Source of the DNA: Valencia hispanica
Lineage: Eukaryota; Chordata; Actinopteri; Cyprinodontiformes; Valenciidae
Reading direction: 5' to 3'
DNA length: 64,000 bases
Assembly: GCA_963556495.2 (NCBI GenBank)
Contig: OY747703.1
Location: 58,663,296 to 58,727,295 of the forward strand
This document shows positions 1 through 10,780 of this stretch, one piece after another. A program made the position numbers and the translations under genes. How positions within the stretch are numbered: position 1 is the first letter of the stretch; every line of letters starts with the position of its first letter. The notes under the pieces were generated by a model, which worked only from the letters and a program-made list of their open reading frames with translations, was not told where the DNA came from and did not search any database.

Positions 1-412
1 AGACTGCACAGAAAATCAAAAGCAGAAAAAAGGCCGGTGGTTAGTCAGGATTCTATTTCCAGTCTCTGAGTTACATCTCAAGCAGTGTCCTAAATTGGCT
101 GAACCAGTGTGTCGCTCTGCTCCATACTGTCATGCAGCTTGAAATACATTAATTGGATAATCCATTTTAAGTTGGAGAAGAAGCCCTAAAGTTATGGCAG
201 CTGGGTATGTTTGGGTTGAAACATGGCTGCTGCAGAGTAATACCGGTGTGGGGAACTGAAGCTAAATGAAATTAATGTTCATGAATCAGTGAATCTCATA
301 TTTTCTCAAATTAATCTGAACACCTTTCTATTTCATTAACTGATCTCGATCAAGCGTTAAAATAGAAAGAAATTGATTTCTATATATTTCTCTGATTCAG
401 AATTTCCATTGT
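1..412. other. Unassigned sequence, no gene seen
   Basis: AT-rich sequence without a long open frame or repeat that I recognise. It ends in a G homopolymer (413-423) that abuts the first SINE piece. Confidence 0.5.
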
Positions 413-488
413 GGGGGGGGGGGCACCCTGGACAGGTCGCCAGTCCATCACAGGACACCCTGCTGAGACACACAGGACGAACAACTAT

Positions 489-491
<3 letters not shown>

Positions 492-526
<35 letters not shown>
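492..526. repeat. (CA)n microsatellite
   Basis: Pure CA dinucleotide run of about 17 units at the left edge of the insertion in the SINE. A second, shorter CA run (795-806) lies at its right edge. Confidence 0.95.
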
Positions 527-529
<3 letters not shown>

Positions 530-794
530 TTGCTATCCTTGTGTTGACATTGTATTGACTTCCATTGATTTTACTATGCCTAACCCAGACACTTTACCTA
601 TACCTAACCATTACTGAAACATGCCTAACCTTAACCTAAAACTAATTCACACCATACCTCTAAACCTAACTAGTAGAGTTTTATAGCTAGTTAAATATTG
701 TGGGGACCAGGCAAAATGTCCTCACAACAACAAATGTCCACACAAGGGTGGTGGGCTGTCAAAGGTTGGTCCTCACAAGTATAGCTATACATGT
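527..794. mobile_element. Short element with CCTAAC-rich core, between CA repeats
   Basis: The ends are related as inverted repeats: CTTGTGTTGACA near the left end and GGTCCTCACAAG near the right end. The core (577-671) is rich in CCTAAC and CCTTAACC motifs that resemble degenerate telomere repeat. The right part has GTGGGGACCAGGCAAAATG and several TCCTCACAA/TCCACACAA motifs. Elements of this look recur in fish next to CA microsatellites, by my recollection. It interrupts a SINE, so it arrived after that SINE, or grew from the SINE's CA-rich segment. It is non-coding. Confidence 0.55.
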
Positions 795-905
795 ACACAC
801 ACACACCAAATAACAGTTTAGAGAGACCAGTTCACCTCTGGTGTTTTTGGACTGTGAGAAGAAGCCGGAGTACCCAGAGACAACCTATTCGCCGGGAGAA
901 CATGA

Positions 906-1423
906 AGGAGTCTTCCTCTCAGCCTTTTGAAGATAGCGGAGTGTCTAATCAGCTGATTGGTCTGGTGTCCCATAGCTAGTCCAATCAGCTTTCTACAGGA
1001 GGGAGACAGGCCAACGTTTCCAAGTGGTCCATGTGTTGCCATGTCATATGTGCATGAAGAGAGGCTGGCCCAGTTCTAGGGCCCTAACAGAACCTTCAAC
1101 ACAGCCGAGCCTGGACTGTGTGATCAGCTCCACTCCTCAGTCTGGATCCACACAGCTGACTGGGTTATGGTCTGGATTCCACCAATCAGACACTGATCAG
1201 AGCTGAGTCATATCAACAGATAAGGAGGAGTTTTGCTCTCTGGCTTTTTATCTATTTATTTATAAAGCTCCACGAACAATCAATCACTTTAAGCACAAAG
1301 AAAGAGCAAAGTAAACAACATGATTTAGGTCAAACATCTAATGAATTGCTAACGTTTCTGTAATATTAGACTTAAAACTAATATGTACAAACTCAACAGC
1401 AACAATCAGCCTCAACATTAGTC
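906..1423. other. Unassigned sequence
   Basis: No repeat that I recognise and no convincing open frame. Confidence 0.4.
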
Positions 1424-1833
1424 GTTTTCACACCTGATCATTTGGTAGACTCGGTTTGATTGGGAACCAAAATCACAACATTGTTGTTGTTTTTTTCGCT
1501 TTCACAATGTTCTTTGTAAAACGAACATATTTACCTCCTCACCTGTGGTGGCGCTGCACCAAGAAGTGCTCACCACAGGGGCAAACAAACATGGAGGGGC
1601 ATGGGGGTTTAGCGACTTTAGGATCGCTCTGTTGTCTTTGGCCTGTTTTGGTTTTATTTAATCGGAATGTTATACCCCTTTTTCTGCTTTTGGAGCGTTC
1701 CCCCAGCCCGCTTGGCATTCACATATGCAACCGAGCTGAGACCTATGGTTTATAGGTGGACCAGAGTTTGACTGCTCATCTGAACAAACTAGAGTTCGAT
1801 TAAAGCAGACTAAACAGGCCTGGTGTGAATGCA
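1424..1833. mobile_element. MITE, copy 1 (TTCACACCTG/CAGGTGTGAA-type ends)
   Basis: The left end reads TTTTCACACCTGATC and the right end CCTGGTGTGAATGCA, an imperfect terminal inverted repeat. The interior aligns by eye with 25815-26422: shared landmarks are ACTC(G)GTTTGATTGGG, CACCTGTGGTGGCGCT, AAACAAAC(A/G)TGGAG, TTGTTGTCTTTG and CATTCACATATGCAA, in the same order and orientation. There is no transposase, so it is non-autonomous. I could not settle a target duplication, so the superfamily is open. Confidence 0.75.
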
Positions 1834-3869
1834 ACCATTGTTTTAATGCCAACAGCCGTACAGTTTTAAACTCAGGGTCATTAAATCAAGCTGAAAAGAG
1901 CAGACTGGACACGTCCGATTGGCTTGCATGGTGGGGGCCTTTGTTTTCAGACCCCGAGCCACCGCTGGTGTGAAACAGAATTAATTTGACTTGACCCAAC
2001 GTTCCACTGGGACATTTGAAGTGGCCTGAAGAGAGACGCTTCTAGCAGGATGGATTAAGTTAGCATCAACAGACCGGCGGCTTTGCTACACATCATGTCA
2101 TCCTCCTGATTTTGGAAGCTGGACCCGTCCACCTCTGAGTTTACGCTCCCTTCTTGTTTCCTGCTTACAAACTGCCTCTTACTCGCTTCCCTCTCATTAG
2201 ATATTCTTACTGCTCTGCTGCCCAGTTTCTAGAGGCTCATTCTGATCCCGATACCCTCAGAAATCTGCCTGATTCCCTTGGAGTAAATATAAAAGCTCTA
2301 AATTGATGTTTTCTAATCTACCTAAGAGGCCAGTGAAGCAACCGCTGTGGCTCGTTGAAAGTCTAATTGTCAGGCCACAACAGAGGAATAAGGAGGCATT
2401 TCTGTGTCCATCGAAGGAGGCATTTCACCACACAGTGACTTCATTCATACTGTTTGGGAAAAGTGCATATTTCACACACAAAGGCAGCTCTCACTACTTG
2501 CATTCAGATTCGTCTGCCTTCCCTGAAATCCCCCCCATTTCAACATCCTGCACAGCTGAAATGACTCTTCCATAAAGTGCTCTAGATTGAACACATAATC
2601 AGCTGTGAAACCGAATCCACCTGCTGTGTATTCACCTTTTCTCTCTCTTTCTGTCACAGATAAGCCATTAGTTTCTATTCATCGGGCTCAAGAACAGAGT
2701 GGAGTGCATTTTTTGAGGGCTTTCATCAGAGGTTCTGACTAATATTTTCAGCTCTCGTATCAACATCAGCCAAAAGAAAGAAATCTGGAAAAATGTGTTT
2801 TTTTAAAAAAAAGCTAAAGAGGAAGATCAACTTTGGTCCATGTGAGAAGGGCAAAATGAGTGACTGCTCTAAAAGCTTCTCCACCAAGGCTGAAATATTA
2901 ACATTAGCTGCTCAGGAACATCGGCAGTATCCCCAGAGCGAACGATAATTATTAATGAATCTCATTTTCCGTCCACTGTGCTGGATGTTGAGAGCGCCTG
3001 TGACCTTCAGAGGCAGAGCGCAGCGTCGTCTTCCATCCGGAGTCAGTGGACGAGAAATGAACAATCTGTTCGAATTCTCTCGCTGCAGTGGGAGCTCATG
3101 GTGCTGATTTGTTTACCTCAGTGGGTGTGCTCGCATGACTAATTCATGAACATGTGGAAAAGCGTGTCGCTCTAGAAGACGCAGCACACTTCTACGTTTG
3201 ATCAGGCTCTTTCTGAATTAGTGCTGCTTCAGGCAAGGCCATTGTTTCAAACATCCACTACCGCGACTCAAAGACGATCAGTGTTTGAGAAACACAAGGT
3301 CTTTGAAGATAAAAACCTGTTCAGTTTAACCCCCCACACATTTACTGGCACACCTGGTAGGGATGTCTAAATTGGCGTTAAAATAATTTCACTACAGTAG
3401 CATAAAATTAGAATGAAAATATACATCAACCTTTCATTTATTCACTGCATAAAAATAATAAGTTCAAGATTTTGTGTTTCCCTAGGGAATAAATATGACA
3501 TATATCCCACAGAGGCTCATTTCTCTTACCCATCTTTCAAAATGGGAAAAACAAGTGACCATGCTTGTCAAATGTTTGCTGAAAAAGCTGCAAGTAATCG
3601 CAAAGCTCTTCATACAATAAGCTGCTCCTAGTAAACAAACCACCATTAATTGGAGCAAAATCACAGACAATCAAAACACACAGAATAGTTAGCAATACCC
3701 AAACCTATTGATACATTTATGATGTAATTAAATTGTATGATTACATATGCTGGTAGTAATCATTAACACCCCTAGACAAAGCATCACCAATGGAACATCC
3801 CATAATCAGGTTGTCTATATAAGGCTTTGATGGCCTCCTGCTCTGGTTTGAAAAAACATCTGAAGTTTA
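1834..3869. other. Unassigned sequence, no gene seen
   Basis: About 2 kb with no repeat family or coding exon that I can support. Base composition is ordinary. It could be old single-copy intron or intergenic DNA. Confidence 0.4.
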
Positions 3870-4242
3870 GATGGAAACCACCAACCCATAATATCTGGTA
3901 TTCCTTCATGTTAAAAGTAAATACTATTGAAAATGTTATATTTTTAAAATCATGACTGGATTATTTTGTTGATGGACAACAGAAATATTTAGCTCGATCT
4001 CTGCTCCTAACCGGCCTACAGATGCTACTCTGATTCTGACAGCTTGTTTGTTCATTTATTTCAAACATTTCAAACAATAAAAGCTTCCAGGTTCGTCTCA
4101 GTGACGTTAACATGAAGGAACACCAGATATTATGGGTTGGTGGTTTCCATCTAAAACAAACAAGCTGTCAGAATCAGAGTAGCATCTGTAGGCCGGTCAG
4201 GAGCAGAGATCAGGCTAAATATTTCTGTTGTCCATCAACAAA
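3870..4242. repeat. Permuted inverted repeat A-B-A'-B'
   Basis: Block A (3870-3913, starting GATGGAAACCACCAACCC) is the near-perfect reverse complement of A' (4107-4152). Block B (about 3966-4052, with GATGGACAACAGAAATATTT and CGGCCTACAGATGCTACTC) is the near-perfect reverse complement of B' (4155-4242). The order is A, 53-bp gap, B, 54-bp gap, A', B'. A' and B' are adjacent, whereas A and B are spaced and in swapped order relative to a simple hairpin. Arms differ by only a few bases, so the event is fairly recent. There is no coding capacity. Confidence 0.85.
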
Positions 4243-5958
4243 TTAAAAAATAGAACATATTCTTTTATTCATTTTCAATATTATTCAAATCGAACAAATT
4301 GAACAGAGACCTAAAAAGTGAACACTTAAAATGTGAATAGTTCACCTGAACGCACAGTCTCACAACTTTCACCTGCTCTGCATAGAACTGAAATTTGCAC
4401 CAGTTTGTGCGTAATCATATAGTGGGATTGCTGCAGAGGTTATTGTCATGAGGTTTGGGGTTTTAACATTGGACTGATGACTTCTCATGGAGGTTTAGAT
4501 GTTCCGGAGGCTGAATCTGCGCTCTGCTGCCACAGGAGACTGGAATTAAGCACCACTTTCATCAAAGTTTTGAAATCGGGGAACATTTCTCCAAAATCGG
4601 AAGTTAGAAAGACTTCCTGACCTGCAAGCTATTGTTACCTGAACTCCGTGTGTAAATTCCAATATTTCTGCACATTTTCACCGAGTGGTGAGAGGTGTGA
4701 ATACTAATCTGTCTAAATGATGGACGGCCTTCAGAGTTTTCTGTCACCGTTTAAAACAAAACTGTCAAATACGGAAAACGTTCGGGTAACGCAACCTCTG
4801 GTTAGGGGTATTAAAACAAAAAGATCTTTGCAGTCATTGGTTGGTTGTCTGTATTGTGTGAATGAAATATATCTTATCATCTGTCAGGGGTTCCAGTAGC
4901 TGAGCAGAGGGCTGTCTAAGTGTAGCTTATAAGTCGGAAAAAACTGTTGGCAGCTGAACCCCAGGGTGAACATCTGCTTAAAAATAAATGATAGGTTGCT
5001 TAGCTGCTTTAAAACCCAACCTCGAAAAGGTTGTAGTGTTAATTAAAAACAGCAATTAAACTTTAAACGCTTATTTTAGATTCTGGAATTCACAGCAGGT
5101 GTCACAAAGCGCTAGTATTTGAATATAACACCAAACTATCCAGAATGCCTTCTCAAAGCTGTAGAAACAAAGCTTTAAGTGACCATATGGATCAATGTTT
5201 AATGAGCCTGAGGCTGCAAAAACATTTCATGTTCCAGGTTGCTTTTGTGTTTAAAGAGATGTAATGGTTCTCCACAGGGTTCTTAAGCTTCCCTCTCTGT
5301 TTTGCCTTGAAAACTACCTGCTGTCGTTATTTTTCCCTCCTCAGCCGTAAAGTTTGAAATGATTAACTGCTAACGATTTGGGAATTTGATCTTACAGTAA
5401 CAGTGTGTAGCAGATACTGTCATCTAGTGGTGAAATTGGAGGCAGCAACCGTGTACAACCGTGCCTAACAGCCATTTTATACCAGAACGCCTACTCGTCC
5501 AAAAAAAAAAAAAAGTGATTTAAACAAAAAACAAAAGCAAACTTATTTTGCACCTTTTTAAAAAGGTTTATGTGGTCACATTGGCCTTTATAGGCGGGGA
5601 CAGTGTGTAGAAACAGGGGAGAAGTGGGGAAGACAGATTTGGCAAATGTCCGATTAGGTGGAATCAAAACTGAGGACAACCACATCAAGGACTGAGGCGT
5701 CTGAACATGGGGCACCCACTCTGCTACAACTTTATAAATAGCTCATTATTGACATATTCATCATTCATACAGAGAAAATTTAACAGTATCCTCTTAACTT
5801 ATTCCTATTTTTTCAATTTCATCACAATTTTCTGAACAGTATACGTATGGATATTTTGTAATCCCACCAATTGATTTTGCTAAATTTGATCAGAACCCAG
5901 AGCAACAAAGTCAAATGACAACACCCTGCTGTTCACAAGATTATTTGTTAAATATGTA
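4243..5958. other. Unassigned sequence
   Basis: AT-rich, with a short A-run near 5500-5513. I see no repeat family or exon. Confidence 0.4.
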
Positions 5959-5960
5959 TA

Positions 5961-7009
5961 CAGTAGACCCCTGGTATCTGTGGGGCTTAGGGAACATAAC
6001 CGCTTGCAGATAGCTAAAATCTATGAATACAATGAGACCCATTTTAAAAACACAAATAACTGCCTACTTTAATAGTTCAAACACCAAATATATCCTTATA
6101 TACATTATTAAAGAGCAACTCACCCACAAATCAACTTTATTTTGCAGATAAACTGTATAAATTAGTGTCTAATTGTGCTGTCATCATGTCTGGTCATCAT
6201 TTTTGGTATTTTAGTACATTTTAGTAAAAATATAAATTTCTGACCAAAAACCATCAGCGTGGCGCCCTCTTCAGGTTTAAACTCTACACTGTTCTTGAAT
6301 TTGAGTTGCGGCAGAGGAGCATAAAGCAAGCCGAGTGTCGGCCACGCCTCCGTAGCGAGTTGGAATAGCAAGGAAGTGTTGACGCCGTCCAGCCCTCTCC
6401 ACCCACCGTCCCTCGGTCCGCCAGGCGACGCCTCCTTTTGGCGCATTTTTCAAACTGGAATTGTGGAAAGGTGGAGTAAGACTCTGGTAGGGGGTGAGTT
6501 GCTCTTTAAAAACAGAGGAAACAGTCTAATATTCACAATTCACTCCTAAGCCTACTTTACAACGGACACATAGGTGGAGTGTAACGTCTGCGAAGCATAA
6601 TACACAGCTGTTATAGTTAATGGGTATTTCCACTGGCCGGAAAGTTTTGCAATTGCAATTATCCAGTGATTTTGTGATCTCCTGTGACCAGCTGCGTGGA
6701 ACGTTTTCGCAACAGATACACGTCTGTTGCATTACCCACCGCTTACATGTGGATTGGGTCCAGCCAATCAGCACCATTTAAAATAGGTGGTTGTCCAGGA
6801 TTGGCTGCTTTGCAAACACCAGCCAATAGCGTGTCCAGAAACATTGTGCAGACATATTTCAAGGTTCCCAAGCTGCATTTCTTTTCAACATGTTAGATAT
6901 GATCCAAGAACGAAATCTGTGAAGAGACACATTTTCTGTAATTAACTTGGAGTCAGATTCCACTGAAAAATCTGTGAATACTCGACCGCTAATAGGCCAG
7001 GGTCTACTG
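5961..7009. mobile_element. pogo/Tigger-like DNA transposon, non-autonomous
   Basis: The left end is CAGTAGACCCCTGG and the right end CCAGGGTCTACTG, an inverted repeat with one base slipped. Both sides are flanked by TA (5959-5960 and 7010-7011), the target duplication of the Tc1/mariner superfamily. The CAGTAG...ACCC start is reminiscent of Tigger/pogo elements. The interior has no transposase frame and is interrupted by a second element at 6108-6509; without it the element is about 650 bp, MITE-sized. Confidence 0.85.
6108..6509. mobile_element. Nested MITE with 18-bp perfect inverted ends
   Basis: The first 18 bases TTAAAGAGCAACTCACCC are exactly the reverse complement of the last 18 (6492-6509). 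Because the outermost bases TTAA/TTTAA are themselves palindromic, the duplication could be TTAA (piggyBac-like), a TWA triplet (PIF/Harbinger-like) or TA. It sits inside the pogo-like element and is therefore younger than it. The interior contains a GC-richer patch (6255-6450) without coding signs. Confidence 0.85.
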
Positions 7010-7011
7010 TA

Positions 7012-7805
7012 CAATAGGATGTGTGTTAACTTTAACATAAGAGTTTTGTCATCATAATCTACTTTCTTTCAAATTGAATATTTTAAGCTTAATTTTCCAG
7101 TCTGTTTCTGTCTGCCTGATAAAAAGAAAGCGTCTTTGTGTATTTCCAGACCTTTCTACAGGAATATCTAGAGAAAAAGTGACTAGATTGGTTCCTTTGT
7201 TAGGTGCCCTGATGAACCTGCATAATTTAGGTATTTTCTCCAAATCAGCAACTTTTTCAATTTTAGTTAAATTGAAAACATTTCCACAGAAACCTTTTTT
7301 GTGAGTTTTAAAACTGTTAAGAAAAACCTCAGATCTTTTATTTCTACAAATAAGCCAACTCTTTTTCTCAAATGAAGCTGTTGTCAATTAACAAGCAGCC
7401 ATGTAGACATGGCTACACAACTTCCAACTACCAGTTTATATTTATTCTAAACATATATTTTCCTCTCTGATCAAACCAGCTTTTTAAAATGAGTGCTTTG
7501 AAGGATAAAAAAAAACAACAACAACTCATGTACAGGTTAAAAAGTGGCGCAAAAGCCAAAAGATGAATTTGTATTTCAGGTTAGTGGGAACGGGTCAGCG
7601 GTCTCTTTGCACTCTGATTGTTGTCTAGTCAAAGTAAACGCTTTGTGCTTTAGATCACAACACTTCAAGGTGTCCACTCACTCTTGTGTACTCTGTTTAT
7701 TTTGTCATATTCTTTTGGATTTCATGAATAAAATCGACAGAGGTTCATCTTTCAGCTTGATTACCTCGTCTTCCAAGCGATGATCTTTGGTCAGAGGACA
7801 TTCCT
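7012..7805. other. Unassigned AT-rich sequence
   Basis: Frames up to about 110 codons occur by chance in AT-rich sequence and show no recognisable domain. Confidence 0.4.
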
Positions 7806-8186
7806 GACTTCTATGGGATCAGAACAGTATCACCTTGAAATGAAACTGAAAATAAATATTGGCATTGAAAATATTATTGTAACTGAAAATACAAATTTTG
7901 AATCTGAAATAAATCTAGTGAAAAATTTTGTATTGAAAGTGATTTTTTTCTATGAAACTCATGTATATGCATTGAAAGAAATAACTAAAGTTTTCAAACT
8001 TTCATCTTTTTTTCAATGCCATCATTTTTTCAGCTTCATTCAGGTGATACTGTTTTGACGCTTGTGTGTGCACGCGCAGGAGGGGCGGGGCTTCAGCCCC
8101 CATATGTTTGCATGAACGAGGCAGGAGGGAAACTCCGACTGTCCGAGGCGAGACGCGAGAAACAACACGACATTTACGTTGCTAAT

Positions 8187-8622
8187 AATGTGGTTTGAGG
8201 AAGAAAAAAAGACATAAACGGTTTCTTCTCAGTTTCTTCTACTGACCAGTAGACTAGGAGTCTTGTGATAAAGTTTTATGGTTGTGTAGCCTGTCTTTGT
8301 TGGAGGTTCTCCTCATTACAGACAGTGTGGTATGAAGGGATGTAAATACACAATATATATAGCATATTAAATAACTGTATTTATTTCAGATCCACAATAC
8401 ATATTTACAATACATGTCAATAACGTTAACAAATCAATTAAGACTGGTGTAAGCAAAGCTAACAACCCTGACAACTCGTTTTTTATTAGATTGCAAAACG
8501 TAATTGTGACACACACTCTAAACCAGAAGGTGGCGCTAATGAGCGCCAACTACCATGGCAAACTGAGAAGAAACCGTTTATATCTTATATTTTAATTATT
8601 ATTATTCCACAAACCACATTAT
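8187..8622. repeat. Internal inverted repeat within the foldback element
   Basis: AAACGGTTTCTTCTCAGTTT (8216-8235) is exactly the reverse complement of 8560-8579. Outside it, TAATGTGGTTTG at 8187 pairs with CAAACCACATTA ending at 8622. The AAACCACATTA motif occurs a third time in the right arm region (about 9640-9650). It may be a nested MITE or part of the parent element's architecture. Confidence 0.75.
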
Positions 8623-9227
8623 GCTTTCTGTACACAACTTTGAACCGATTTAGAAAAGACTCTTAAAGATTATCAGCTCACATCTAAAGACTTGAGTTAA
8701 CAGTTTTTTAGTCTCAGACTAAAGATTTTATAAACACTGAATCTTGTTGGGACACTTTAAAAGACAACACCTAGGCTATTTTAGCTTCCCGCAAAATTCC
8801 TCCCATTATGCTCAGCATTATACAGTTTCTTTATGTGCGAATGTTGAAGCATTCTTTGCCAAGACTAATGTAATGTAAAATAAAGACTTGCATTCAAAGT
8901 GGGTACTGTATCATCAAGTAACTGGTTAACTCATATCTTTTTAATGCAAGGTGTTTATGCTGTACCACTTGCTCCATGCAGATGCACAGATAGCCTCTGG
9001 TTTGTGCCTGTATTCCAGGGGATAAGGTTGGCATACACTTTGTAATTTATGGCCCATTACTCAGCCATGGAACACAAATATTGTATTTGTTGTGTATAGA
9101 CCCTGCCAGGCTCCATAGATGGCTACAAAACTGTTATTTATAAATATGACACCTATGTTTATAGCCTACTTTCCCACAGGAACCAAAAAAAATTGATATG
9201 TGGCAAGGTGCAAGGCAATATCGAATA

Positions 9228-9298
9228 TGGGACTGGAACCCACCATCATCATGGATGTATTCCTGCTTATTAACCATTGTGCCATAGCAGTAAGGTAC
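9228..9298 (-). mobile_element. tRNA-like promoter segment (possible SINE head)
   Basis: On the minus strand TGGCACAATGG (9274-9284) fits a pol III A box, and GGGTTCCAGTCCC (9229-9241) fits a B box. The two are separated by about 32 bases, as in a tRNA gene. The intervening sequence does not fold into convincing tRNA arms by eye, so it is more likely a SINE head or tRNA relic than a functional tRNA. Downstream on the minus strand there is a T-rich segment (9185-9192). Confidence 0.45.
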
Positions 9299-9995
9299 AA
9301 CCCCATACAGCCAGGTTAGCCAACGCTGTAAGTGGACAGACCCCCACACGGCCACATAGCTGAACGAACGGAGGGAACAGATTACGACTCCATGCGCACG
9401 GTTTAATAAACCGAGGGTACAGATTCTTACCCCTCAAACATTATTTCTGCACCTGATCCCTGCCGGGATCTGTAGCTTCGTGCTTCTGCTTGTGTGAGAA
9501 CAGCTTTATTGGTTGTTGGTTGATTTACGTCACAACGACTACACTAGGACTTGCGATAATATCAAACATGTTTGATTCAAAAGACTAAAGAAAGTCTGGC
9601 ATAAATCAGGTCCCCAACTGCAGATTATCACCTTCCACAAACCACATTAGAAGCAAAGAAAATGTTGATCCCACTCGGACAGTCGGAGTTTCCCTCCTGC
9701 CTCGTTCATGCAAACATATGGGGGGCTGAAGCCCCGCCCCTAATGCGCGTGCACACACAAGCGTCAAAACAGTATCACCTGAATGAAGCTGACAAAAATG
9801 ATGGCATTGTAAAAAGGATTGGTATTGAAAAAAAAAATTCACTTTCAATACAAAAATTTTCACTAGATTTATTTCCGATTCAAAATTAATATTTTCGGTT
9901 ACAATAATATTTTTCAATGCCAATTTTTATTTTCAATGCCAATATTTATTTTCAGTTTCATTTCAAGGTGATACTGTTCTGATCCCATAGACTTC

Positions 9996-10780
9996 CTGCA
10001 CCAGGCAGACAACAGCTCCATTTGTTCCTCATGATGACGCTGCATCCCACCGGCTATCATGCGCTTCCATGCAAATAGGTATATTTGTAATTGACCTCAC
10101 ATCTGAACGGAGCCACCGGCATAAGAGGATAATGATGAGACGAGCCGCGCTAATGATGTCTTTAAGTTTCAGAACCCCTCTCCACTCCCTCAACTTTGAC
10201 CCGAGGAAGAGTTTGCTATTGTATGATTGTGAAGAGTTCAATTAAGCTGTAATTTGAGACAGAGCCTGCAGAATATTTTCAAGGCGGAGGGTGGTCTTCC
10301 AGTTCAGCTTGAGCATACCTAATAAGCAGCCTGACTCGCGTCTCAGCAGCTATTAACTTCTGTTCCCTGATGTGAGATGTCGCTGAATAATGACAGCGAG
10401 AAGCAACTGAATCTTTCTGTGTTTATGATTTATGTATGGAATCTGTTGATTTCAGAGGAAAATATTGTTGAACGGTTATTTACCTGCATTCAGAAGAGAA
10501 AATGTAGAAACTTTTTGCATCTAAAGGAAGAATAAATGTTCCTTTGACAACTTTAAATGGTTTCTTGTAGCTGAAGAGCTTCAACAGCTTCCTGCCTATA
10601 TGTAACAGAAGTGTGATGGTACGTCCTCCTTCTCTGATGATATATCGCCCATATTAATGAAAGTCCTGCATATTTAGACACATCTGTTCTCACATGAGGC
10701 AGAGGCTGTTGGGGATATTTATTCCAGACGTTCTGTTCAAATGAACTCCGGATGTGGGGAGGATTTACATAAATTGCTGA
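9996..10780. other. Unassigned sequence
   Basis: No repeat or exon that I recognise. One minus-strand frame of 122 codons (10553-10921) runs into the Tc1 relic and has no domain. Confidence 0.4.

Larger units (their letters stand above)
424..905 (-). mobile_element. tRNA-derived SINE (family A), split by an insertion
   Basis: Two blocks of one SINE lie here in antisense orientation. The first (424-490) carries the GGACAGGTCGCCAGTCCATC region. The second (about 807-905) carries the TTTTTGGACTGTGAGAAGAAG and GCCGGAGTACCCAGAGA regions. In the best copy of the same family (57640-57968) these blocks are close together, so here they were pushed apart by the segment at 492-806. The tRNA-like head is missing on the right, and the 3' side stops at the G-run 413-423. 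The element is non-coding; SINEs of this type depend on LINE proteins for movement. The identity is clear from the other copies in the window. The exact family name is not known to me. Confidence 0.75.
7812..9989. mobile_element. Foldback-type element with >300-bp inverted arms
   Basis: The left arm (7812-8147) and right arm (9673-9989) are reverse complements over their whole length with scattered substitutions and small indels. Both begin TATGGGATCAGAACAGTATC at the outside, pass through an AT-rich part with repeated TTGAAA motifs, and end inside in a GC-rich part containing GGGGCGGGGCTTCAGCCCC and AACTCCGACTGTCCGAG. GACTTC flanks both ends directly (7806-7811 and 9990-9995), a likely 6-bp target duplication. 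The 1.5-kb middle holds a smaller inverted repeat (8187-8622) and a tRNA-like stretch (9229-9284). There is no transposase. I do not recognise the family. Confidence 0.8.

Noticed and set aside
577..671. Interstitial telomere repeat
   Set aside because: CCTAAC motifs are scattered and imperfect, not the vertebrate TTAGGG array; they are part of a short dispersed element.
7052..7387. 111-codon minus-strand frame
   Set aside because: AT-rich unique sequence with no domain and no splice or promoter context.
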